Source of the DNA: Mytilus galloprovincialis
Taxonomy: Eukaryota; Mollusca; Bivalvia; Mytilida; Mytilidae
NCBI RefSeq assembly: GCF_965363235.1
Contig: NC_134844.1
Span: 53,316,872-53,380,871, forward strand
Direction of reading: 5' to 3'
DNA: 64,000 nucleotides
Position 1 is the first letter of the stretch, and each line of letters starts with the position of its first letter. Shown here piece after piece: positions 22,501 through 33,209 of this stretch. The translations under genes were made by a program, and so were the position numbers. The notes under the pieces were generated by a model. The model was given only the letters and a program-made list of their open reading frames with translations. It ran no database searches and was not told the DNA's origin.

Positions 22501-25500
22501 GGAACTTGCCTCGTTACTCAAGCTATTCAACATGAGATAACGATTAAGGAAGCAGGTCAGTCGGTAAACGGGGATGATATAGACCCAAATTACACACCCA
22601 CATCAGCATTCTTCACGGGTACAAATCGCAACTACGCTAATCAAAAAGGAAAAAGAGACATAACCAAGAAACCGTGCATCTTATGTCAAGGAGTTCACGC
22701 CCCATTAGCTTGTAAAAATGTCATGGAAATTGAAGATCGAAAACGAATTGTTAAGGAAAAACAGGCATGTTTCAATTGCTTAGGAAATCACAGAGTTGCC
22801 GATTACAAATCCGATAAAACATGTAAAAATTGTAATAAGCGACACCATACTAGTATTTGTTCAAAGAATGAAACACACTTGTATACCAAGTCTAAAGATA
22901 GCAGTACATCAAAACCAGATACCGATACCGCAGTCGCAAGCATGCATTCATCCACATCATCGGTTAGATCGCAAGTATTGTTGAAAACCGCGATAGCACC
23001 TATCACGTATGACAAGACACATTTTAACACCGCCAATATACTATTCGACGAAGGAGCCCAGCGAAGCTTTATCACTCAAGAGATGGCCGATTTATTGAAC
23101 CTGAGACCACATAGGAAAGAAGCGATAACGATATCCGGTTTCGGTGAATCCAACAAGAAGGTTAGAAATTTACAAATTGCTACTATCTATATAAAAGGTC
23201 TAACGAATACGCTTATCCCTATTGAAGTTCTTATAGTACCACAGATTGCTTATCCGATACATACATACGCAAGGAAACAATCGAGTTTTACGCATTTAAA
23301 TGGATTGAAGTTAGCCCACCCAGCATTACAGGACGAGAATTTTGAGTTATCAGTCTTAGTTGGCGCCGATTATTATTGGGATATAGTTGGAGACAGAGTA
23401 ATTAGAGGTTCCGGACCAACTGCTGTACAGTCCAAAGTTGGATACTTGCTATCAGGACCTATACAATTGAACATTAACAGTAATAATCAATCAACGTCAT
23501 CGATTATGAATATTTTGACCCCACACAGACTAGAAGAATGTAAAATACATAAATTTTGGGAAATCGAATCCATAGGAACAGAAAAGGACAGTGAAGTTAA
23601 AGCGAAAACGGACTTACAAGAAATGACCACTTACCAAAAGAATAACATTCATTTGAAAGACAATAGGTACATCGCCAAGTTCCCATGGAAACAGGAACAT
23701 CCGGAGTTGCCTAGCAACGAGATGATCGCCAGAAAGAGATCATACAACGTGATCAACCGACTTGCTAAAGAATCAGAAATGCTTAAGATATACGGTAACA
23801 TTATCAACGACCAAGAAAATCGAGGTTTCATAGAGAAGGTTGAAACCCCGTATGAGACTACTAATCGAGTGCATTATATTCCGCACCACCCAGTGAAAAA
23901 AGATTCATCGACTACACCGATACGTATAGTATATGATTGCAGTTGTCGTCAAGATTCAGAATCACCCAGCTTAAATGATTGCCTTTCTTCTACACCGCCG
24001 CAGCTTAATAAGTTAACAGATATACTTACAAGATTCCGCTACGGGAAATACGCTTTAACAACTGATATTGAGAAAGCATTCCTCCAGATTGGACTAGACG
24101 AAGAAGACCGTGATTCTACCCGATTTTTCTGGCTTAGAGATCCAAGCAACCCCAAGAGTGGACTCGAGACTTACAGATTCAAGGTAATTTTATTTGGAGC
24201 TACATGTTCGCCATTTATTCTGAACGCTACATTATTGAAACATTTATCAACGGTTACAAGTGCTACTGCTGAAATACTCAAGCGGGATTTGTATGTAGAC
24301 AACGTACTTACAAGTGTTAATACGGAAGAAGCCGCCTTCAATTTCTTTGAAGAATCTAGAGAACTCATGACAAATGCAGGATTTAATTTGAGAACATGGA
24401 AGTCAAATAGCAATCAACTTAGCAACGAAGCTATAATGGCAAACGTACTTGATAAGGATAGCGAGACGAAAATTCTTGGGATGCGCTGGGATGCGAAGTC
24501 AGACATATTGACATTTGCGAAATTAAATGAAGATAGTATAGATATTGATAATTCACAAGCGACAAAGAGAGAGGTATTGCGTAAATCATCGTCAATTTAC
24601 GACCCACTCGGAATTCTTGGACCAGTGACTGTAAGAGCTAAGCTACTGATACAAACATTATGGAAAGAGGGATACGATTGGGACCAGGTGTTACCTAGCA
24701 ACATAGTTAAATCATGGTTTGAAATTTTAGATGACATCCGAGATGTAACTGTTAATACGAAAATTGAACGACATTATTTTAACGATCAAAATGAGAACGA
24801 AAGCAACGAGAAAATAACATTACATGTCTTTGTTGATGCCAGCCAACGCGCTTATGGAGCCAGTGCCTACTTATGTAAAGGAAACACTTCTTCTCTCGTA
24901 GTTGCAAAAAACCGGATCGCTCCGCTCGCCAAAATGACATTACCAAAGCTAGAATTGATGGCTGCAGTAATAGGAGCTCGAATGGCTAAAAACCTCACGA
25001 AAACCCTAAAACCACAACGCACAGTACTATGGAGTGACAGTCAGAACGTTCTGCACTGGATTTCGTCTTTAAAATCATTTGGAAGATTTGTTCAGAATCG
25101 TGTGATAGAAATTAAAGAAACGACACAGCACTACGACTGGAAATACGTACCAACAGACTCAAATCCAACCGACCTTCAAACTCGAGGAATATCATCAACG
25201 CAATTCAAAGAATCGACTTTGTGGATGCAAGGACCGTCATGGATATCGGATGAGAACAGTTGGCCTACATGGACCCCACAAGTTAAACAAGAGACTCTTT
25301 TGTTAACGACAACAGATGACAGCGAAAAGATAAAACCGTCTGTATTAAATGGAATTTCGAAAATAATCGATCTATCAAGATTCTCGTCATTGAAGAAGTT
25401 ACTACGAGTTACATGCTACGTGTTTAAATTTGTGAATATATGTAAAAGTAAGCGACCGTATAACTTGAGGAAATTTGCTAGACACGGAAAAGATATTACG

Positions 25501-26755
25501 AAAGATGAAATCGACCGCGCAACTCATACATGGATTACAGATATTCAAAATGACAATTGTGCTTGTTCATAGATACAGAAGGTGTTATTCGATGCGCCGG
25601 GCGCATACAAAACTCACAGTTAGACGACTCCGCGAAATTTCCAGTGTTGCTTCCGAAGAAAAATCAATTTACGGACTTAATTATATTGAACGCGCACCTG
25701 CAGATGTTGCATTCCGGTGCTGAACAGACAATTTCGCAAATCCGCCAATCATTTTGGATACCTTCCATTAGACAATGCGTTAACAACATCGTTCAGAAAT
25801 GTGTAAAGTGCCGAAAAGTGACCGGAAAAGCATTTCCACAACAAATTTCGCCTCCGCTACCAAAGGATAGAGTCACCGATATGATTCCGTTTACGACAAC
25901 TGGTGTTGATTTCACTGGACCACTATTCGTTAAAGATAATGGAGTTGTTACAAAATAGTATATTTGCCTATTCACATGTGCTTGTATTCGTGTCGTTTAC
26001 CTAGAACTTGTTACAGATATGACAATCGAATCATTCAAAATAGCGTTTAGACGACTCGTTAGTAGGAGAGGAATTCCCAGTACTGTGTATTCCGACAATG
26101 CACTAACTTTTGTTTCCGCTTCACATGATATTCCGAAGGAAATGAACATTCAGATCAATTGGAAATTTATTCCGAAAGTAGCACCGTGGTACGGTGGATG
26201 GTGGGAGAGACTAGTTGGAATTACGAAAATGACATTAAAAAAGTGCTCGGAAAATCACAAGTAAATTCTAACATATTACGAACAACTCTGATAGAAATCG
26301 AACGTGTAATCAACGATCGTCCGATTACGTATGTGTCGTCCGACATCTGAGATCCAGAGCCGCTTACACCGTCACATCTGCTACAGGAAAGAAAATTATC
26401 ACACGAGAACAATTCTGATTCCGAGGACAGTAATTTAAATTTCGATTTCACAGAAGCAAACAAACGTTTTAATCATAAAGTTACTTTGATTGAACACTTT
26501 GCAAAACGATGGAGAATGGAATACCTCACCGGATTAAGAGAATTTCATCGTGTCGCCGGAGACCAAAGCGCACATGTGAAAATCGGTTCCGTCGTACAAA
26601 TCATGGACAATTCACCGAGAATGATGTGGAAACTAGCAGTAATAGAAGATTTGATCACCGGGAAAGATGGAGTCGTGAGAGCAGTCAAACTTCGTACATC
26701 AAATGGACTGATTACAACAAGACCAATTGTGAAACTGGTACCATTGGAAATATGA
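22500..26755 (+). pseudogene. Pol-like region of the BEL/Pao element
   Basis: From left to right: zinc-knuckle-type cysteine motifs (about 22.67-22.86 kb); an aspartic-protease-like DUF1758 region with NILFDEGAQRSFIT (about 23.0 kb); RT with IRIVYDCSC, TDIEKAFLQIGL and a YVDN box (about 23.9-24.4 kb); RNase H with HVFVDASQRAYGASAY and LPKLELMAA (about 24.8-25.1 kb); integrase with an HHCC zinc site (HLQMLHSG...CVKCRK), GVDFTGPLF and WYGGWWERLVG (about 25.6-26.3 kb); and a C-terminal DUF5641-like part near 26.5-26.75 kb. These acted in replication and insertion. The region is interrupted a few times. Confidence 0.9.
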
Positions 26756-26837
26756 ACTGTAATTGTTAAAAGTGTTTTTTCAATACCCTTTTTATGAACA
26801 ATACATGAACAGTAATTGCATTTTGCGGCCCCCAGAA

Positions 26838-27041
26838 TGTTGTGAATTAGTTATAGTTTCAGTTTAGTATTTTATACTCTTTTATTAGCTTAACGTTTTC
26901 CTGCCATTTTGACGTAACAATAGGCCCGCAACGTCGTCACTTGACGACGTCTCTTTATATATCTTAGACTCTAGTAAAGCATACGAAACATTGAAGACGC
27001 TTTTGTGTTTACTCGCCTTTATTATTAATACGTCCAAAACA
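26838..27041 (+). repeat. 3' LTR of the BEL/Pao element
   Basis: It has the same length as the 5' LTR with 9 mismatches and no indels over 204 bp. It ends ...CGTCCAAAACA and is followed by the GTATG duplication and the resumed tandem array. Confidence 0.93.
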
Positions 27042-27579
27042 GTATGCATTTCCCGTAGGGTCCTATGTTATACTAAGTCCCCCGCTGGCGGCCATCTTGA
27101 ATGATGGATCAGCTACAAAGTAACAACACTTGGTCAGCATCTCATAAGGAACATTCATACAATGTTTGGTTTTATTCCATTCAGTGGTTATCTAGTAGAA
27201 GACATTTATATGTATTTCCCATTGGGTCCTATGTTGAACTAAGTCCCTCGCTGGCGGCCATCTTGAATGATGAATCGGCTACAAAGTAACAACACTTGAT
27301 CAGCATCTCATAAGGAACATTCATGCCATGTTTGGTTTCATTCCATTAAGTGGTTCTCTAAAAGCAATCATTTGTATGCATTTCCCTTAGGGACCTATGC
27401 TTAACTAAGTCCCCACTGGCGGCCATCTTTGATTATGGATCGGCTACAAAGTAATAACACTTGTTCATCACCTCATAAGGAACATTCATACTATGCTCGG
27501 TTTCATTCCATTCAGTGGTTCTCTAGAAGAAGCTCAAAATGTAAAAAGTTTACCCCTTCGGGCCAGGTGAGCTATAAAG

Positions 27580-28300
27580 TAGAATTTGACAATAAGTTTA
27601 TATTTGAACGATTAGTATTCGTAAGTTATATATGAAAGTAAAACTATTGAAAGGCTTTGAAAGATATAATAATACGAATGATATTAACATACAGTTCATG
27701 TGTATTATTACGACACCATTCAGAGGATTCCCAAAGGTATATAAAGCGTAAAGTTCATCTGAAATTTAATCCCATCAATGAAATTGCAACAATCCTTTCC
27801 ATCCTGGTACACATAATTTAGATGCATATAAACCAATAACTGTAATAAACAAATCACCAAACAATTTTTCATTATGCTGAGATCTAGAGTGACTGTAAAA
27901 TAATATGCTAGCATGAGTAATTTTTATATTATTGATTTACTTTTACCATTAAATCACCAGTACATAGCAACATATCAAAACATTTACATGGACATATTTT
28001 ATTGAGGCTTTATACTTACCTTATACATTGTTATATTATTCGTCCACTTTTTGTTACATATGATACCGATAAACAATTAATCTACGTCGTTCTAAAAATT
28101 CAATTACTTGTTGAGATATAAAAAAGATATAAACTAAAATGTTAAAACAATACAGCACTAATGAACTGCTTCTTTTTTTTTTTTTGTTTTATTCTGGGGA
28201 ATGGTGTAGGACTTATTTCCCCTATTTTTGTTTCACACACATTATCAAATCCAAAAAAATAATTATACGAAGTACCATATACTAGTAGTATCGCTCCAAT
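27580..28300. other. No gene recognised
   Basis: AT-rich sequence between the tandem array and the next repeat. It has only short chance frames and a poly(T) run near 28170. Confidence 0.3.
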
Positions 28301-28760
28301 ATAACAATTATATGTGGTATCATTTCCAATGAGACAACTTTCTTCAAGAAACAAAATAATACAGAATTTAACAACTAATGGCCTTTAATATTATGCAAAA
28401 ACCAAAACCGTTAATCAGCTTTAAAAGGACCTGTAATGAAATCGAAACATGTAAAACCACCCAAACGAAAAATCTAACGACCGGATTTATGTTATAAAGA
28501 ACATGAACGAAAGAGAAATATGATATACAGTGACAAACGACTACGATTGATAATATGCTCCCAACTTAGAACAGTCGAATGCATACATAATGTGGCGAGG
28601 TTTAACATTTTAACGGTATTCCAACACTCCCCTAACCTGGGACATTGGTGTAATAGTTCAACATTATAATGAACTATTAAAACAGTTGAAAACGACTTAA
28701 CTCATCAGATGGATACAAATACATGTTAAACAAAACAGGACGTTGCCGGGTACATTAATT
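28300..28760 (-). repeat. RT family A tail copy, diverged
   Basis: It shows TATGTGGTATCATTTCCAAT, GAGACAACTTTC, TTTAAAAGGACCTGTAATGA, CGAAAAATCTAACGACCGG, ATAATGTGGCGAGGTTTAAC, CTCCCCTAACCTGGGAC and AACTCATCAGATGGATAC, in the order of 8080-8520. It ends about 260 bp before the C1q gene. Confidence 0.6.
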
Positions 28761-29020
28761 TAATGTAATTTGTATGTATGTGTTTTCTGATGTTTTATGT
28801 ACAGTTCCTTTCTATCGTCTGTCGCTATTCAACAACTTCTGCATGTTGGGAAATTAAAACGAAAGCATGATATTTGTTTGTTTTAGTATGTTTTCCATGG
28901 CACGCGATATAACCATCAACAAAACTATCATATGACAAAATGAAATATTTAGAAGGTGTTTATACTTTCATTATACATGTACATACTGAATGGTTAACTA
29001 TTCTAGGAAATTTTCATACA

Positions 29021-30586
29021 ATGTTTACCTCTGTTACAACAATTTTGTGTGCATTGACGGTCACCCTGAATTCACCATTTCTGGTTTCTGCTCAAAGAAG
29101 TATTACAAATGGTGAGTACTTAAACGATATAAAATTGCTAAAGATATTAGATTGGTTTACCATTAAGATTCAATTCAAATTCAAAGCGTTATTTATAGTC
29201 GTCATGTTACATAGCAAATAAACATAAGCTCTCTGAGCTTTTATAACCGACAAATACATACATTTACATAATAATCATACACAATACAAATATTAAAACA
29301 TAAAAGACATAGAACATACATTTCATGCACATGTGCATTGGTGTTGGAATATAAAAAAATATATTGATTTTACTCCAACACGAACTTTAATGGACTCGAT
29401 CTGATCTTTAACTGTTGAAGAATTACATTTTGGCTGGTTCGGTATTACTTGACTGTGGATGTATATAAGTTTTTCCGAAAACAACTCTGAACGCTTTACG
29501 CAATTAACGTAAATCAACTAATCATACAAATAAGAAAAATTTAGATGCAACGAATGTGAGTTTCGTTTACAACAGACTCATCGATAACGTTCCAATCTTA
29601 AAACAAAAAAGAGATAAATACAATACGAAGTCTAAAAGTTACACACATTTTTATTTTTTTATTTTTCAAAAATATGACATCCTTCGGTCATATCTCTATT
29701 AAATGGGAGCTCAGTCATTTATCTTTGGTTTATTAATACTACAGCTGACCAACATAAGCGTTTCTAATTATAACGATGTATTGCTATATCATTTCAGACA
29801 AAACTGCCACTATAATCGACAGTTTGTTAAAACTTGTCAAAGAAATCAGTGAGTTTCAAACCATTTATTAAATTTATTAAGTGTGAACGCGACACTTATT
29901 TCAAATATCTTAAGTGGATTTTTAAAAGAGCACGGGTAATTGATCTTGAATTTATATATTTCAAATTCAATTCAATTGTTGAAAATTGTACATGGATATT
30001 ATGATAAATGATTTATATAAAAATCATATATTAACTTCTTTGGTGTTGCTTGGCTACAATACGCGCTTTTTGCAGTTTAATATCGGACTGTCAAAATATA
30101 TTTACGGAATCACATTTTTGTCTTCAAAAAGTTATGCATTCTTAAAAATTTTATGTATTTCCATTGTTTTAAGGTGGTGATACTGGAGGACGACAACAAA
30201 TGCCAATCGCCTTCTATGCAGCATTGACGAAACATATCACGCTTTCTGGATCGCAGACGGTTACATACGACAAAGTGTACACAAATTAAGGTAACGGATA
30301 TGATCATAAAAGCGGAAACTTTAAGGCCCCTGTAAATGGTCTCTACTTCTTTTCTGCTACGCAGTTATCACAGAAAGGAAGCCTCCATTTGGCACTAATG
30401 AAAAATAACAATCGATTAGGAATTGGGTATAGCGATGAGAGAATTTATACTGGTTCAATGAGCCGTACTGTGGAACTAAACAAAGGAGATATAGTAACGA
30501 TTCAACACAATCCTAGTATCGGTAAACAACATGTGCTTGGTGGCGACTATAGCACATTTACTGGATATCTCATTACAACTCTCTAA
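29021..30586 (+). pseudogene. Secreted C1q-domain protein gene with an in-frame stop
   Basis: Three exons: 29021-29111 (signal peptide starting MFTSVTTILCALTVTL), 29798-29848 (a short coiled-coil-like segment, SLLKLVKEIS) and 30174-30586 (C1q globular domain). All junctions are GT/AG in phase 1, giving a 184-codon frame. The domain has the family core FYAALTKHITLSGSQTVTYD, APVNGLYFFSATQL, MKNNNRLG and the C-terminal DYSTFTGYLITTL. Bivalve C1q proteins of this size are secreted lectin-like recognition molecules. A TAA at 30287-30289 replaces the Leu expected after VYTN and cuts the protein before most of the domain; the frame is otherwise open. This is either a recent null allele, a pseudogene or a sequencing error. 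A further in-frame ATG at 28940 would bury the leader, so 29021 is preferred. Its paralogue at 48998-50531 is intact. Confidence 0.8.
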
Positions 30587-30657
30587 GTTCAATATATTTT
30601 TTTTTCAAATCAGACAGTAATACTTGTAGCATTAGAAGTATTTCTGTGTTGATACTT

Positions 30658-30663
30658 AATAAA
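30658..30663 (+). terminator. Poly(A) signal of the C1q gene
   Basis: AATAAA lies 72 bp after the stop codon at 30584-30586, a normal distance for an animal mRNA. Confidence 0.55.
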
Positions 30664-30754
30664 TTATAAACTCACTAGTACTAGTTGAATTAATTTTATA
30701 GAAAATCAAAGAACATTGGGGATCCATCCATGTCAAACATTTAGTAAATACAAA

Positions 30755-30890
30755 GCAAAAAGAAAAACAAACTCACATAGCAAATTAGCAGCGCTTGTTT
30801 TGCTGTTCTCCATCTCAAAATTACAGTTAGGCCTTAAACACGAAACAAACAAAATAAAACAACTCTCACCTCATTGACTACTAGTTTATG
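30755..30890. repeat. Short dispersed repeat
   Basis: CAGCGCTTGTTTTGCTGTTC, TCCATCTCAAAATTACAGTT and GGCCTTAAACACGAAAC recur in diverged form at 41030-41155 (CAGCGCTTTTAGTTCTGTTA, TTCATCTCAAAATCAAAGTG). The class is unknown. Confidence 0.45.
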
Positions 30891-31139
30891 ACGGTTCATT
30901 TTATTATTTCTGGGTTTTTGTTGTATGAAGTGTCTGAAATGTATTGATGACAATATTTGTATCGGGGGTAAGTTACAAGTTTTTTTCTCAGACATATTTT
31001 TTAAAGCATTATTAACATGACATTTGTCTTCATTTTAAACTTTTGCTGAAATTCTTTGCTCGGGTTTATAAAATTGTCTTTTCTAGTATATTTATATAAA
31101 AAGTAGTGCACACGCTTAAATGACTCGCCTTCTTTACTA

Positions 31140-31620
31140 ATCATTGATTGTATAGATATAAAATGATGTGGTATGAGTGCCAATGAGACAACTCTCCATC
31201 CAAGTCATAATTAATAAAAGTAAAACATTTAAGGTCTAAGTATGGTCTTCAACACGAAGCCTTGGCTCACATCAGACGGTCAGCTATATAGGACCCCCAA
31301 AATTAGAAGACTAAGTGTAAAACCATTTAAACGGGAAACCAATGGTCTAATCTATATAAAAAATGAGAAACAGGAAACACTTATGAACCATATCAACAAA
31401 CGACAAGTAATGAACATCAGATTCCCGACTTAGGACAGGTGCAAACAATTGCATGGTTCCAACGCTTTAATGGTACCAGACATTCACTCTTATCTGATAC
31501 TATAGCTATAGTGTAACATTACAACATAGAAAGACATACAGAAGTTTGAAATATCAATTGAAATGGCTTAACTCAATCAAAAGACATATTCGAACAAGTG
31601 AACATGCACTGAACGAATAC
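31140..31620 (-). repeat. RT-tail repeat, 'GAGTGCC' variant
   Basis: AAAATGATGTGGTATGAGTG, CCAATGAGACAACTCTCCAT, GGTCTTCAACACGAAGCC, AAACCATTTAAACGGGAAAC, CGACTTAGGACAGGTGCAAA and GAAATGGCTTAACTCAATC follow the order of the family A tail. It lies downstream of the C1q gene. Confidence 0.55.
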
Positions 31621-31763
31621 ATTTGATCTACAATGTATGATACAATGTAATTACCATATCAATAAAAATAAGGGATGGATATAAACTAACAGTATTATAC
31701 TGCTGTGAAATGTTAAACAATTTCAGAAAAAAACAAAGAACCTTGAACAATAATCTGTCATTT

Positions 31764-31946
31764 ACAATAATTGTATCACAGATAAAATACAATGAATGTA
31801 TACACATATAAAATACAATAATTGTATACACAGATAAAATACAATAATTGTATACACAGATAAAATACAATAATTGTATACACAGATAAAATACAATAAT
31901 TGTATACACATATTAAATACAATAATTGTATACACAGATAAAGTAC
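31764..31946. repeat. 26-bp minisatellite, about 7 units
   Basis: The unit is near ACAGATAAAATACAATAATT plus GTATAC, i.e. 26 bp, tandem and nearly perfect in the middle. Apparent minus-strand frames with a repeated YTIIVFYLCIQLL pattern come from this repeat. Confidence 0.85.
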
Positions 31947-31949
31947 AAA

Positions 31950-33200
31950 TAAGATGGTATGTAAGCATATTGAAACACATTAACTTCACCATTTTGAAGA
32001 TCGTCTTTGAGTTTCCATAGGCATGATTCAATTGTGTGTATTTTCTTCTCTTTGTGGGCCGTACTCTCCCTGCTTGGTTCTGAATGATGGTTACTTTCTA
32101 TGCTCCCGCTAATTTTTAAGGTAATTCCGTAGCTTGCATAGGTTGAGGTGTGGTATTCAACTAATCTTCTGTGCAATCATTCGAGGTTGTCGTCGTCCTT
32201 GATCCTTCGTCTTGGTGATGGTTCCATGGCCGTCGGTTGCTTTCAGCCCATCATGTTGTGACGTAGTCCGTAAACGAAGCAGTATTTGCTGACAGGTTAA
32301 TATATTCCTTGTAAAACAGACGTTTTCTATGTCTTTATTTTGGTATTTGAGGAAGAACTACTGCCCTGTGTATAAGTTGACAAATCAATGCGTCTCCTTT
32401 ATTGTTGGCGACGATTTATGTAAACAACTCTTTTCGCCAAACACACTGAGTATAGTGAAAAGTATCTATCAAAAGTGATTCCTGAAGGGAAGCCTTGGCA
32501 GAATTTTGAAAAGCTTTGTCATCAATTAAAATAAATGTTTGGTTCAAACGAATCCGACGTTTGGTGCAGGCAGTACAAAATTGACAAACGCGCTTATTAT
32601 GTTGATCATTGTATATTTGCCGCCTCTAGCCTCAAAGTAAGAACTTCACATCTAAGTTGTTTTAGGAAAGACCGTTCAGTAGTGATCAGTCTAATTTAGT
32701 CGTATTTAATAGCGAATTACTATCAAAATATATATTAAAATGAAGTTAAGAAAAAATAGCAAAATCAAAGTGATTGAAATAGGGTTGTCTTATTGGCAAT
32801 CATACCTCATCTTCTTTTTTAATTTTCCAAACAAAAATTAAAAAATCAACAGATATCAATCATACTAAAAAATACTAATTGTATGCGTTTTACAAAGGTT
32901 GACGAGAAAATTAAAAACACGGATATTATCTCATAGATAGTGTGTTTATATACTGATCTATGTAGTGAGTTTGCTGAAAAAGATATATCAATTCCTATGT
33001 TGTTAGTAGAAATGGTCAGCGTAACAATAAAGTGTTAAATTAGTATACTCAGATTGATAATCTTATTCCATTTATTAAATGATAGTTTTGTGACATTTTT
33101 GGCATGTTCAAAATCAGCAATTAAACAGCAGGATAAAAGCAGAAATTGATTTAGAATTGATAATAAAAGAAAAGTTTGTTTGTTTTCTTTTCAAGAAAAT
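31950..33200. other. No gene recognised
   Basis: The GC-richer block at 32040-32290 looks like part of some element but I cannot name it. A 45-bp RT-tail terminus (GGGTTGTCTTATTGGCAATC) lies at 32784-32825. The rest is AT-rich. Confidence 0.3.
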
Positions 33201-33209
33201 TCTTTAATA

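Larger units (their letters stand above)
21344..27041 (+). mobile_element. BEL/Pao LTR retrotransposon fossil
   Basis: This 5.7-kb element is complete in outline: 204-bp LTRs at both ends (21344-21547, 26838-27041), a 5-bp target duplication GTATG (21339-21343, 27042-27046), a primer-binding site starting TGG right after the left LTR, then gag- and pol-like coding regions in the usual order. Domain order (Gag, zinc knuckle, protease, RT, RNase H, integrase) and the RT motifs DIEKAFLQI and TRFFW place it in BEL/Pao; no envelope gene is seen. The coding region is broken in about four places, so it is a fossil. The LTRs differ at 9 of 204 sites (about 4%), a moderately old insertion. It landed inside the 166-bp tandem array. 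Confidence 0.93.
20640..27575. repeat. 166-bp tandem array, split by the BEL element
   Basis: The unit contains AAGTAACAACACTTGGTCAG, CATAAGGAACATTCATGC, CATTCAGTGGTTCTCTA, GTATGCATTTCCCGTAG and CTGGCGGCCATCTTGGATG. TAACAACACTTGG recurs at 20925, 21091 and 21257, and beyond the LTR element at 27121, 27287 and 27452: steps of 166 or 165 bp. The left margin has CTCTCAAGAGCCTGTATCGC and the right margin CCCCTTCGGGCCAGGTGAGC. Bivalve 'pearl'/Helentron-type elements carry about 160-bp core repeats (BIV160), so this could be one; the match is from recall. Short frames within it are not genes. Confidence 0.7.

Noticed and set aside
22333-26463. Minus-strand open frames across the BEL/Pao element
   Set aside because: Shadows of the plus-strand coding region.
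31628-32031. Hydrophobic minus frames with repeated YTIIVFYLC
   Set aside because: Produced by the 26-bp minisatellite.
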